Below are positions 31,160-39,498 of a DNA stretch of 64,000 bases, piece by piece. The stretch lies in contig NZ_CP015612.1 of NCBI RefSeq assembly GCF_002138415.1, positions 598,001 to 662,000 on the forward strand, read 5' to 3'. The translations under genes and the position numbers were made by a program. The stretch is from Stenotrophomonas maltophilia. Lineage in GTDB: Bacteria; Pseudomonadota; Gammaproteobacteria; Xanthomonadales; Xanthomonadaceae. The notes beneath the pieces were generated by a model, which saw only the letters and a program-made list of their open reading frames with translations, searched no databases and was not told the DNA's origin. Each line of letters opens with the position of its first letter. Position 1 is the first letter of the stretch.

Positions 31160-31603
31160 ATGATTGCTTCCCGTCGACCGATCCGCCTTTCCTTCACCGC
31201 CGCGCGCAACCAGTCGGGCATGAGCCTGCTGGAAATCATCATCGTCATCGTGCTGATCGGCGCGGTGCTGACCCTGGTCGCCAGCCGCGTGCTGGGTGGC
31301 GCCGACCGCGGCAAGGCCAACATCGCCAAGGCGCAGGTGCAGACCGTCGCCTCCAAGATCGACAACTATCAGATCGACACCGGCAAGCTGCCGGGTTCGC
31401 TGAACGACCTGGTGACCGCACCGGCCGGTGTCGGCGGCTGGCTGGGCCCGTACGCCAAGCCGGCCGATCTGAACGACCCGTGGGGCCACGCGCTGGAATA
31501 CCGTGCACCGGGGGAGGGCCAGCCGTACGAGCTGGTCAGCCTGGGCAAGGACGGCAAGGCCGGCGGCAGCAGCGTCGACGCCGACATCCGTTACCAGCCG
31601 TAA
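31160..31603 (+). CDS. gspG: Major pseudopilin GspG (XpsG)
   Basis: A 147-residue major pseudopilin and main subunit of the periplasmic pseudopilus that pushes substrates through the secretin. The prepilin peptidase site is NQSG|MSLLEIIIVIVLIG with Glu at +5, and the C-terminal part has the calcium-site region (PWGHALEYRAPG, DADIRYQ) typical of GspG. The ATG at 31160 follows AAAGGA; an earlier in-frame start would lie inside gspF. The prepilin peptidase (GspO/PilD) is not in the operon and must be supplied from elsewhere. Confidence 0.95.
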   Translation: MIASRRPIRLSFTAARNQSGMSLLEIIIVIVLIGAVLTLVASRVLGGADRGKANIAKAQVQTVASKIDNYQIDTGKLPGSLNDLVTAPAGVGGWLGPYAKPADLNDPWGHALEYRAPGEGQPYELVSLGKDGKAGGSSVDADIRYQP

Positions 31604-31609
31604 ACCTGC

Positions 31610-32104
31610 ATGACCCATTTCCTGCCGCGCCGGCTGCCACGCCCGCGCCTGCACGGCAGGCGTGCGGCGGGCTTGTCGCTGCTCGAAATGCTGCTGGTGA
31701 TCGCGCTGATCGCTGCGATCGGCCTGATCACCGCAGCCGGCCTGTCGCGCGGGTTTGCCGGCATGCAGCTGCGCAGCGCCGGCAAGGACATCGCCAACCA
31801 GCTGCGCATGGTGCGCGCGCAGGCGATCGCCCGCGGCGAGCCGCAGCGCTTTGTCATCGAGCCGGCAAAGCGGCGCTGGGAAGGCGCCAACCAGCGCCAC
31901 GGTGACGTGCCGGCACAGCTGCAGGTGCAGTTCGAAGGCGCCGCGCAGCTGGCCACCGCACCGGGGCAGGGCGTGATCGAGTTCCACCCCGATGGCGGTT
32001 CCAGCGGTGGCCGCATCCGGTTGCAGCGTGACGATGCCGAATGGCGCATCGATGTTGGCTGGTTGACCGGCGAGGTCCGCTCCGGCCCCTGGCGGTCGCA
32101 ATGA
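31610..32104 (+). CDS. gspH: Minor pseudopilin GspH (XpsH)
   Basis: A 164-residue minor pseudopilin. The prepilin leader is long and basic (MTHFLPRRLPRPRLHGRRAAG) and the cleavage site is AAG|LSLLEMLLVIALIAAIG with Glu at +5. GspH links the GspI-J-K tip to the GspG shaft. It starts six bases after gspG and overlaps gspI by ATGA. Identification as GspH rests on operon position and size, because minor pseudopilins are divergent. Confidence 0.88.
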   Translation: MTHFLPRRLPRPRLHGRRAAGLSLLEMLLVIALIAAIGLITAAGLSRGFAGMQLRSAGKDIANQLRMVRAQAIARGEPQRFVIEPAKRRWEGANQRHGDVPAQLQVQFEGAAQLATAPGQGVIEFHPDGGSSGGRIRLQRDDAEWRIDVGWLTGEVRSGPWRSQ

Positions 32105-32526
32105 AGCGGCGCGCCCGCGGCTTCACCCTGCTGGAAGTGATCATCGCCTTCGCCCTGCTCGGGTTGGCGCTGACCCTGCTGCTGGGGAGTCTCTCAGGTG
32201 GCGCCAAACAGGTGCGCGACGCCGAGCTGCGCACGCGCGCGGTGCTGCATGCGCAGTCGCTGCTGGCCGAAGCCGGTGTTGCCTCGCCACTGCAGGTCGG
32301 CAGCCAGCAGGGGGACTGGGAACAAGGGCGCTACCACTGGCAGCTGCAGGTGCAGCCGTGGGTGGAGCCACGCGCCGGCAACGTGGCGCAGGCACAATCG
32401 CAATCACCGGGTGCCCCCTGGTTGGCCGAGCTGCAGCTGCAGGTGCGCTGGGGCGACAGTGAACGTGAGCAGCTGCGCTGGCGCAGCCTGCGCCTGCTGC
32501 CGCCGGACCTGGAGAGCGCGCGATGA
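32101..32526 (+). CDS. gspI: Minor pseudopilin GspI (XpsI)
   Basis: A 141-residue minor pseudopilin with a short basic leader and cleavage at ARG|FTLLEVIIAFALLGLAL. GspI nucleates the pseudopilus tip complex with GspJ and GspK. The start ATG overlaps the gspH stop and the stop overlaps the gspJ start, both as ATGA. The C-terminal ELQLQVRWGD block is typical of GspI. Confidence 0.9.
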   Translation: MKRRARGFTLLEVIIAFALLGLALTLLLGSLSGGAKQVRDAELRTRAVLHAQSLLAEAGVASPLQVGSQQGDWEQGRYHWQLQVQPWVEPRAGNVAQAQSQSPGAPWLAELQLQVRWGDSEREQLRWRSLRLLPPDLESAR

Positions 32527-33155
32527 AACGCCGCACCGCGGGTTTCACTCTGGTTGAAGTGATGCTGGCCACGGTGCTGCTGGCCGGTGGCCTGGCCTTG
32601 GCGTTCGCCAGCGTGCGCTCGGCGATGGCGGTCAGCCAGCGCGGCGAGCAGATCGCTGCCGAGAGTGAACGCATGCGCGCAGTGGAGACGTTGCTGCGTC
32701 GGCAACTGGCAGGCGCGCTGCGTACGCCGCTCGAAGCGCCCGATCCCACCCGCGAGCCGATCTTCTTCCAGGGTGAAGAGAATCGCATGCTGTTCGCCGC
32801 GGATCTGCCGGGTTATCTCGGTCACGGCGGATCGTACCTGCATGCACTGCAGGTGGATGGCCGCAGCGGTCAGCAACGTCTGTTGCTGGATCTGGTGCTG
32901 CTGCAGGAAGGCGAGCGCATCGCGGAAAATCCACCACGTCCGCCGGAAGTGCTGGTGGAGAACCTGAAGTCGGTGCAACTGCGCTATCGCGGCATCGATG
33001 CCAGCACCGGCCAGGTCACCGACTGGATGCCGCGTTGGGACGATACCCGTCGCCTGCCGATGCTGGTGGAGATCCAGATCGTGCCAGCCAAGGGCGCGCC
33101 CTGGCCCACGCTGGTGGTGGCGCCGCGCGCCGGTGGCAGCGGAGGTGCACGGTGA
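32523..33155 (+). CDS. gspJ: Minor pseudopilin GspJ (XpsJ)
   Basis: A 210-residue minor pseudopilin with the prepilin site TAG|FTLVEVMLATVLLAGG and Glu at +5. GspJ sits with GspI and GspK at the pseudopilus tip. It overlaps gspI by ATGA and its TGA overlaps the GTG start of gspK, so the tip subunits are translated in a coupled chain. Length is normal for the family. Confidence 0.9.
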   Translation: MKRRTAGFTLVEVMLATVLLAGGLALAFASVRSAMAVSQRGEQIAAESERMRAVETLLRRQLAGALRTPLEAPDPTREPIFFQGEENRMLFAADLPGYLGHGGSYLHALQVDGRSGQQRLLLDLVLLQEGERIAENPPRPPEVLVENLKSVQLRYRGIDASTGQVTDWMPRWDDTRRLPMLVEIQIVPAKGAPWPTLVVAPRAGGSGGAR

Positions 33156-34015
33156 ACCGGAGACGTGGCGCAGCACTGGTGCTGGTGCTGTGGCTGATCG
33201 CATTGATGACCGCACTGGTCGGTGCCTTCGCGTTGAGCGCGCGTGTCGAGCACCTGCAGCAGCGGGTACTGGATGACGATGCGCGCGGCCAGGAACGCGC
33301 GCGCGCGGGTCTGGAGTACGCGCTGACGCGCCTGTCCGCCGATCCGCAGCGGGCGCCCTGGCGCGCCGATGGCCGTACCTATCGCTGGCAGTTCGATGAC
33401 GCCAGCATCGAGATCAAGGTGCTGGACGAGAACGGCAAGATCAACCTGAATCTGGCCGACGTGACCCTGTTGACCGCCTTCCTCAAGGCGCTGGGCGAAG
33501 ACGAAGCGGCAGCGCGGCAGCTGGCTGGTGCCATCGTCGACTGGCGTGACGAGGACAGCCTGCTGCAGCCCGGAGGGGGCGCCGAGGCGCCTGACTACGT
33601 GGCGGCCGGGTTGCCATATGGCCCGCGCAACAAGCGTTTCGAGACCCTTGGCGAGCTGCAGCGGGTGCTTGGCATGCGTGGGCCGCTGTACCAGAAGATG
33701 CTGCCGCACCTTACCCTGTACAGCCGCCAGGCGCGGCCGGATCCGCAGTACGCCAGTGCCGTGGTGTTGACCGCATTGGGCCTGGATGCCGACACCGTGC
33801 TGGCCCAGCGTGCCCAGCAGGAGCGTGATGCCGATTCCGCTGCCGGTGCGTCAACCCTTGCCAGCAGCAGTGGCACCTATAGTATCGAGTCCCGTGTCAC
33901 CGACGGCAGTGGACGCCGGTCGGTGTTGCAGGCAGTCGTACGCAATGGCTCGGGCGGGGTTCCCGGGCGGTCCTACACAGTGCTTCGCTGGGAGCAGGGA
34001 ATGACAGCAAGATGA
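33152..34015 (+). CDS. gspK: Minor pseudopilin GspK (XpsK)
   Basis: A 287-residue large minor pseudopilin that caps the pseudopilus. It starts at GTG 33152 (GTGA overlap with gspJ) with GGAGG about six bases upstream. The leader is very short (MNRRRG|AALVLVLWLIALM) and, as usual for GspK, the Glu at +5 is missing. The large alpha-helical insert domain includes ENGKINLNLADVT and LLQPGGGAEAPDY. It overlaps gspL by ATGA. Confidence 0.92.
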   Translation: MNRRRGAALVLVLWLIALMTALVGAFALSARVEHLQQRVLDDDARGQERARAGLEYALTRLSADPQRAPWRADGRTYRWQFDDASIEIKVLDENGKINLNLADVTLLTAFLKALGEDEAAARQLAGAIVDWRDEDSLLQPGGGAEAPDYVAAGLPYGPRNKRFETLGELQRVLGMRGPLYQKMLPHLTLYSRQARPDPQYASAVVLTALGLDADTVLAQRAQQERDADSAAGASTLASSSGTYSIESRVTDGSGRRSVLQAVVRNGSGGVPGRSYTVLRWEQGMTAR

Positions 34016-35157
34016 CGGCTTGGCAGGACAGTCTGCGGCAGGTGCAGGGCCGGATCGGCCCCGGCGTCGGCCGTTTCCTGCGCTGGTGGCGGCAATCGCT
34101 GCTGGCCTGGGTGCCGGCTCGTTGGCAGTGGGCGCTGGGCTGGGCACAGGCACGCCTGCTGCTGCAGTGCGAGGGCGACCAGCTGCAGGTCTGGCGTGAG
34201 GCGGGCGAGCGTCGCGAGCCGGTGGCGCGCCTGCCGTGGCCGCTGTCGCCGACTGAACTGGACCGGGTGCTGGAGGCGCGCCTGCGCAGCCTGCCGCGGG
34301 TGTGGCTGCTGCCGGCCAGCGATGTACTGCGTCGTCAGCTGCGGTTGCCTGCGGTGGCGGCCGACCGCCTGCGCGCGGTGGTCGGCTTCGAGATCGATCG
34401 GCAGACGCCGTTTGAATCCAGCCAGGTCAGCTACGACGTGCGTGAACTCGGCGTGGCCGGTGAAGGCCAGTTGCAGGTCGAACTGGTGGCCTGGCCGTTG
34501 CGCCAGCTTGAGGCCTGGCGCAATGACGTGGGCCAATGGGCCGATGCGCTGGCCGGTGTCGATGCGATCGATGCACAGGGCACCACGCTGCAGGTGAACC
34601 TGCTGCCCCCCGCACAGCGCCAGGTGCGGACCGATCCGATGCGGCGCTGGAACCTGCTGCTGGCGGTGGCCGCGGTGGTGATGCTGGTGCTGGCCGGCCT
34701 GCAGCTGCTCGACAACCGCCGCGCGGCGGCCGACGAACTGCGCGCGCAGGTGGAACGCAGTGCGCGCAGTGCACGCGGCGTGGCCAGCGAACGAGCGCAG
34801 CTGCAGGCGCTGATCGATGGTGCGGCGTTCCTGGAAAAGCAGCGCAGCCAGCGCGCTGGTACGGTGGAGATCTGGACCGAACTGACCCGCCGCCTGCCGG
34901 AAGGTACCTATCTGGAAAAGCTGGCCATCGAGAGCAGCAACCTGCAGTTGATCGGGCTCAGCCGCGAGGCCTCGCAGCTGGTACAGCTGCTGCAGGACGC
35001 GCCGCAGTGGCGCAAGGTCAACCTGACCGGTGTGCTGCAGGCCGATGGTGCCGCCAGTGGCCGCGACCGCTTCACCATGACCGCTGAGCTGCAGCCGTTG
35101 CCGGCAGCGGCCCCGACCCGGGAGGCGGCCGATGCCGATGCCAAGCGCACGCCGTGA
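34012..35157 (+). CDS. gspL: Type II secretion platform protein GspL (XpsL)
   Basis: A 381-residue bitopic inner-membrane protein. The cytoplasmic part (about 1-215) is actin-like and recruits GspE. One membrane helix follows (LLLAVAAVVMLVLAGLQLL, near 220-240), then a periplasmic PilN/ferredoxin-like domain that binds GspM. Identity is from operon position and architecture; GspL proteins of this group are diverged from the E. coli/Klebsiella type. The end overlaps gspM by 26 bases. Confidence 0.88.
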   Translation: MTAWQDSLRQVQGRIGPGVGRFLRWWRQSLLAWVPARWQWALGWAQARLLLQCEGDQLQVWREAGERREPVARLPWPLSPTELDRVLEARLRSLPRVWLLPASDVLRRQLRLPAVAADRLRAVVGFEIDRQTPFESSQVSYDVRELGVAGEGQLQVELVAWPLRQLEAWRNDVGQWADALAGVDAIDAQGTTLQVNLLPPAQRQVRTDPMRRWNLLLAVAAVVMLVLAGLQLLDNRRAAADELRAQVERSARSARGVASERAQLQALIDGAAFLEKQRSQRAGTVEIWTELTRRLPEGTYLEKLAIESSNLQLIGLSREASQLVQLLQDAPQWRKVNLTGVLQADGAASGRDRFTMTAELQPLPAAAPTREAADADAKRTP

Positions 35158-35845
35158 CCGCTGGCTGGCGCTGGCGCTGCTGCTGGCAGTGCTGGGCCTG
35201 GCTTACCTGCTGCTGGTGCACCCCTGGTTCACCCAGCCGCTGCGCGAGATCGATGCCGATGTCGCGGCGCTGCGCGAGCGCGAGTCGCGCGTGCAGGCGC
35301 AGCTGCAACAGCAGCCGCAGATCGAACAGCGCCTGCGCGCCACACGCGAAGCGTTGCAGCAGCGGCCGGGCTTCCTGCGCGAAGCCACTGCCGAAGCCGC
35401 CGCCGCGGCACTGGGCGCCAAGCTGCAGGATGCGGTGGCGATGGCCAGCCCGGGCAACCGCAGCTGCACCATCAGCAACCGCACGCCGCTTACCGACAAC
35501 CGGCGCGACGCCGAGTTCGTGCGCGTTGCCATGCAGGTACGCCTGCGCTGTGGCGTGGCCGAGCTGGCCACCGTGCTGCACAGCCTGGAAACCGGTAGCC
35601 CGCGTTTGTTCGTCGATAACCTCAACCTGATCGCACAGCGCTTCCAGCAGTCGCCGAATGAATCCGGGCTCGGCCTGGACGTGTCGTTCGAACTGGCCGG
35701 CTACCTGTTGCCCGGTGCCGCTGCCGATGGCGCTGCCCCGGCACCTGCAGCCGAACCGGGCGCGGTGCCGCAACCGCCATCGGCCGCACCAACACCCGCA
35801 CCGGCTGCGCCGGAAGAAGGGCAGGAGGTGGCCGATGAAGCTTGA
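35132..35845 (+). CDS. gspM: Type II secretion protein GspM (XpsM)
   Basis: A 237-residue bitopic protein with one N-terminal membrane helix (WLALALLLAVLGLAYLLLV), a coiled-coil stretch rich in Glu/Arg/Gln, a periplasmic GspM-type domain, and a Pro/Ala-rich tail of about 40 residues. GspM partners GspL and stabilises the platform. It overlaps both neighbours (gspL by 26 bases, gspN by 11). A start two codons later (MPSARRDRW) is possible. Confidence 0.88.
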   Translation: MPMPSARRDRWLALALLLAVLGLAYLLLVHPWFTQPLREIDADVAALRERESRVQAQLQQQPQIEQRLRATREALQQRPGFLREATAEAAAAALGAKLQDAVAMASPGNRSCTISNRTPLTDNRRDAEFVRVAMQVRLRCGVAELATVLHSLETGSPRLFVDNLNLIAQRFQQSPNESGLGLDVSFELAGYLLPGAAADGAAPAPAAEPGAVPQPPSAAPTPAPAAPEEGQEVADEA

Positions 35846-36623
35846 GCAGATCAGCCTGCGTACCGGCTTCCTGCTGGCGCTTGCCGGCTGGGCAGCGGCG
35901 GTCTGGCTGGCCACCGGCTTTGGCCTGGGCAGCCGGTTGCCGGGTGCCGACGGCGATGCCGATGCGGCACCCTCGCTGCCGGCCCTGCCACCACTGGCTG
36001 CCGAGCGCATGGCCAGCGCCGACAGTTACAGCGCCATCGGCGAACGACCGCTGTTCGCCGAGGACCGCAGGCCGAAGCCCTACCTGCTCGGTGGCAGCGA
36101 GCCCGCCGCCAGCGCCGCGCTGCGCCTGACCGGGGTGCTGCTGACCGGCGATTTCGGCATGGCCACCTTCACCACCGAACAGAACCGTTCGTTGCGCCTG
36201 CGCCTCAATGGCGACGCCGTGGATGGCTGGCAGCTGGTGGGGCTGGCGCCACGCCAGGCCACAGTGATCGGCCCCGGTGGCAACCAGGTGCTGGAACTGG
36301 CGGTATTCAATGGGCAGGGCGGTGAGCCGCCGACCGTGCTGCGCGGCGCCAACGGTGCGCCGCCGGCAGGTGCGATCGTGGTACCGCCCCCTGCAGGCGC
36401 TCCGCCGGCACCGCCGCCGGCTGCTGCAACCCCATCGCCGTCGCCTGCTGGCAGTGCGCCAGCACCTTCGGCGGCGGCCGCCACACCGCCTGCCAACAAC
36501 AACGGCCCCAGCGAAGCGCAGATGCAGGCCATCCGCGAACGCATCCAGGCCCGTCGCCGCCAGCTGCAGCAACAACAGCAGCAACAACCGTCGCCGCCCC
36601 CGGGCGATGGCACCAACCGATAG
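35835..36623 (+). CDS. gspN: Type II secretion protein XpsN (GspN/GspC-like)
   Basis: A 262-residue protein with one N-terminal membrane helix (FLLALAGWAAAVWLATGFGLG) and a periplasmic homology-region-like domain (about 65-165; PLFAEDRRPKPYLLGG, ALRLTGVLLTGDFGMATF) like that of GspC. A Pro/Ala/Gln-rich disordered tail ends in QQQQQQPSPPPGDGTNR. In Xanthomonas XpsN connects the L/M platform to the secretin. The operon has no separate gspC, so this protein probably does that job. GGAGG precedes the ATG at 35835. Confidence 0.85.
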   Translation: MKLEQISLRTGFLLALAGWAAAVWLATGFGLGSRLPGADGDADAAPSLPALPPLAAERMASADSYSAIGERPLFAEDRRPKPYLLGGSEPAASAALRLTGVLLTGDFGMATFTTEQNRSLRLRLNGDAVDGWQLVGLAPRQATVIGPGGNQVLELAVFNGQGGEPPTVLRGANGAPPAGAIVVPPPAGAPPAPPPAAATPSPSPAGSAPAPSAAAATPPANNNGPSEAQMQAIRERIQARRRQLQQQQQQQPSPPPGDGTNR

Positions 36624-36632
36624 AGTGAATGC

Positions 36633-38834
36633 ATGAGCCTGCGTTTTCTTCCCTGGTCCTTTGCCCTCGCGCTGCTGGTCGGCTGCAGCACCGTGTCCGC
36701 GCCGCATGTGCAGCGCAAGGGCAACCTGACATCCACCACCGATGCCGGACAGGCAGCGGAGGTGGCCGCCGATGCCGCCCGCGATGCACAGGGTGCGCCA
36801 CGGGCGGTGATCCGTCGTGGCACCGGCACCATGATCAACCGCGAGGCAGCCCGCGCGCCGGCACCGGCACTGCATGGTGCCAGTACCGGTGAGGCGACCT
36901 TCAACTTCGAAGGCGAGTCGGTGCACGCGGTGGTCAAGGCCATCCTCGGTGACATGCTGGGCCAGAACTACGTGATCGCACCGGGGGTGCAGGGCACGGT
37001 CACGCTGGCGACGCCCAAGCCGGTGTCGCCGGCGCAGGCGTTGAACCTGTTGGAAATGGTGCTGGGCTGGAACAACGCACGCATGGTCTACAGCGGTGGC
37101 CGCTACAACATCGTCGCCGCCGACCAGGCGCTGGCCGGTACGGTCGCACCGAGTACGGCGCCGGCTGCCAGCGCGCGCGGTTTTGAAGTACGTGTGATCC
37201 CGCTGCAGTTCATCTCCGCCACCGAAATGAAGAAGGTACTGGAGCCGTATGCGCGGCCCAATGCCATCGTCAACGTCGACAGCGGCCGCAACGTGATCAC
37301 CCTGGGTGGTACCCGCGCCGAGCTGGAAAACTACATGCGCACCGTCGAGATCTTCGACGTCGACTGGCTGTCGGGCATGTCGGTGGGCGTGTTCCCGATC
37401 CAGTCGGGCAAGGCCGAACAGGTGGCCGCCGACCTGGAAAAAGTGTTCGGCGAGGAGAGCAAGACGCCCAGCGCCGGCATGTTCCGCTTCCTGCCGTTGG
37501 AGAACGCCAATGCGGTGCTGGTGATTACCCCGCAGGTGCGTTACCTGGACCAGATCCAGCAGTGGCTGGACCGTATTGATACGGCCGGCGGCAGTGCGCG
37601 CCTGTTCTCCTACGAGCTGCGCTACATCAAGGCGCGCGACCTGGCCGAGCGGCTGAGTGAAGCCTTCGCCAGCAGTGGCAACCGCGGCGGCTCCAGCCCG
37701 GCATCGCTGGCACCCGGCGCGATTCCATCGCAGCTGGGCAGCGACGGCGAGCGCGGCATGGACAGCAACAACAGCAGCAGCTTCGGTTCGACCCCGGGCA
37801 GCGGCTCCAGTGGTGGCGGCAATGGCAGCATGAACCTGCCGCAGCGCCAGTCCGGCAACGTCAGTGTCAGCCTGGAAGTGGAAGGCGACCGTGTGGGCGT
37901 GTCGGCGGTGGAGGAAACCAACACCCTGCTGGTGCGTTCGACCCCGCAGGCCTGGCGCTCGATCCGTGAAGTAATCGAGAAGCTGGACGTGATGCCGCTG
38001 CAGGTACATATCGAAGCGCAGGTGGCCGAAGTCGCACTGGACGGTGACCTGAAGTACGGCGTGAACTGGTTCTTCGACAATGCCGTGGCCGGGCGTGCCC
38101 TGACGGGAGCATTGGGCGGCGTGACCCTGCCGGCAGCAGCGGGTGGCTCCTGGAGCAGCTTCGCCGGTGCCGCAACCGGTGGCGAAGGCCTGGGCTGGGC
38201 ATTCACCGGCCACAATGGTGCGGCGGTGGTGAGCGCGCTGGACAAGGTCACCGATGTACGCCTGCTGCAGACCCCCTCGGTGTTCGTGCGCAACAACGCC
38301 GAGGCCACGCTCAACGTGGGCGACAAGGTGCCGATCAACACGACTACGGTGAACACCGGCATCGGCACCAGCAGCTACAGCTCGGTGCAGTACATCGACA
38401 CCGGCGTGATCCTGAAGGTGCGCCCGCGCGTGACCCGCGACGGCACGGTGTTCCTCGACATCGTGCAGGAAGTGAGCAGCGCCTCGAACGTACCGGAGAA
38501 CTGCAACCCGCAGGAGCGCAACTGCAACCCGCGGATTTCCACCAAGAAGCTGTCGACCGAAGCGGCGGTGCAGAGCGGCGACACCATCATGCTGGCCGGC
38601 CTGATCACCGATACGGCCACCGATGGAAGCAGCGGTATTCCCGGCCTGAGCCGGATTCCGGTGGTCGGCGCGCTGTTCGGGCAGAAGAGCCGCACCAGCC
38701 GTCGTTCCGAAGTGATCGTGCTGCTGACCCCGAGCATCGTGCGCAACAGCCAGGAAGCGCGCAATCTGACCGACGAGTACAGCCAGCGCTTCCGGGCGAT
38801 GGAGCCACTGAACCAGCCGCGCGCAAAGAAGTAA
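36633..38834 (+). CDS. gspD: Type II secretion secretin GspD (XpsD)
   Basis: A 733-residue outer-membrane secretin that forms the exit channel. The signal peptide ends LLVGC with Cys18 in a lipobox, so the protein is probably a lipoprotein, as known for XpsD. N0-N3 domains (about 85-420) are followed by the secretin core (VEETNTLLVRSTPQAWRSI onward), with the conserved blocks VPINTTT, IDTGVILKVRPRV and GDTIMLAGLI. A long Gly/Ser/Asn-rich loop (about 355-415) is inserted in N3, which is common. It is the last gene of the operon; hairpin element C begins nine bases after the stop and may end the transcript. Confidence 0.95.
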   Translation: MSLRFLPWSFALALLVGCSTVSAPHVQRKGNLTSTTDAGQAAEVAADAARDAQGAPRAVIRRGTGTMINREAARAPAPALHGASTGEATFNFEGESVHAVVKAILGDMLGQNYVIAPGVQGTVTLATPKPVSPAQALNLLEMVLGWNNARMVYSGGRYNIVAADQALAGTVAPSTAPAASARGFEVRVIPLQFISATEMKKVLEPYARPNAIVNVDSGRNVITLGGTRAELENYMRTVEIFDVDWLSGMSVGVFPIQSGKAEQVAADLEKVFGEESKTPSAGMFRFLPLENANAVLVITPQVRYLDQIQQWLDRIDTAGGSARLFSYELRYIKARDLAERLSEAFASSGNRGGSSPASLAPGAIPSQLGSDGERGMDSNNSSSFGSTPGSGSSGGGNGSMNLPQRQSGNVSVSLEVEGDRVGVSAVEETNTLLVRSTPQAWRSIREVIEKLDVMPLQVHIEAQVAEVALDGDLKYGVNWFFDNAVAGRALTGALGGVTLPAAAGGSWSSFAGAATGGEGLGWAFTGHNGAAVVSALDKVTDVRLLQTPSVFVRNNAEATLNVGDKVPINTTTVNTGIGTSSYSSVQYIDTGVILKVRPRVTRDGTVFLDIVQEVSSASNVPENCNPQERNCNPRISTKKLSTEAAVQSGDTIMLAGLITDTATDGSSGIPGLSRIPVVGALFGQKSRTSRRSEVIVLLTPSIVRNSQEARNLTDEYSQRFRAMEPLNQPRAKK

Positions 38835-38842
38835 GGGGTTAC

Positions 38843-39122
38843 GGCCGGGCTGCGCCCGGCACCCGCAGAAGCAACGGCTGAAGCAACAGCAACAGCAACA
38901 GCGGGCATTCCGTGGGATGGCGGGGCGGTGTGGGTTGGCAGGACACGCCGTAAACCCGTCCATGGGGGCTCGATGGCGCCTTGCTCGTGTGCGCTGTCCT
39001 GCGCACACGGCAAGACCGGGGTTGGGCGTCCTGCCCAACCCGCCCGAGGCATGCCTCGGGCCCATGGCGCCAACGGTCCTGCCAACCCACACCGCCCCAC
39101 CTCTGACAGATTCCCGCGGCTG
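38843..39122 (-). repeat. Long-hairpin repeat element, copy C (core subtype 2, with 80-base insert)
   Basis: Read on the minus strand this has the same parts as copy B. The outer hairpin is GCCGGGC-tgc-GCCCGGC (38844-38860) followed by GCAACAGC-type triplets. A perfect 23-bp inverted repeat follows (38922-38944 with 39076-39098, GGGGCGGTGTGGGTTGGCAG...), and the flank CTGACAGAT is near 39103-39111. The core halves (38945-38980 and 39061-39075) are split by 80 bases holding three nested hairpins, including GGGTTGGGC/GCCCAACCC and CCCGAGGCATGCCTCGGG. Confidence 0.85.
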
Positions 39123-39125
39123 TGG

Positions 39126-39148
39126 GTAGGTGTCGACCTTGGTCGACG
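39126..39148 (+). repeat. SMAG palindrome
   Basis: GTAG (39126-39129) is followed by GTGTCGACC-TT-GGTCGACGC (39130-39148...), one mismatch-type pair at the base. It lies directly after hairpin element C. Confidence 0.8.
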
Positions 39149-39164
39149 CGGCAGATCCCTCGCG

Positions 39165-39228
39165 ATGCGTGGATGCTTTTCGATTCCAATTCGAAATATT
39201 CGATTCCGATGGAGATTCATCCACGCAT
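39165..39228. repeat. 11-bp inverted repeat enclosing an AT-rich stretch
   Basis: ATGCGTGGATG (39165-39175) pairs with CATCCACGCAT (39218-39228). The 42 bases between are unusually AT-rich for this genome and contain TTCGATTCC twice. The right arm is also the first part of hairpin element D. Confidence 0.6.
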
Positions 39229-39449
39229 GGCGTGGATCTACTGCAGATCGCAGAGATCTGTCGAAGGCGGGGTGGGTCCGGTTGCGGGGGCGTGAGCGCC
39301 ATGGATGGCGCGACCGAGCCTACAGGGACGTATTTACGGCGTCCCCCGCAACCGGACCCACCCCGCCATCTCCCAGGAACCCAGCTTTTGCTCCGGCTGT
39401 TGCTTCGGCTCTGGCTCTGGCCTCTGCGGGTGCCGGGTGCAACCCGGCC
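39218..39449 (+). repeat. Long-hairpin repeat element, copy D (core subtype 1)
   Basis: The element has CATCCACGCATGGCG, then GCAGATCGCAGAGATCTGTCG. A perfect 25-bp inverted repeat follows (39266-39290 with 39343-39367, GGCGGGGTGGGTCCGG...). The core contains CGCCATGGATGGCG and ACAGGGACGTATTTACGG. Next comes a GCTGTTGC/GGCTCT triplet-like stretch and a terminal hairpin GCCGGGT-gca-ACCCGGC. It has the same architecture as copy B with different arm sequence. Confidence 0.88.
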
Positions 39450-39498
39450 GATACCCTCCCAGTGCTAGGCTGTGGCTACCGACAACCACGGAGGCGGG

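Noticed and set aside
35622..39302. Long open frame (1226 codons) opposite gspM-gspD
   Set aside because: It is antisense to conserved secretion genes and runs through hairpin elements; no recognisable domain.
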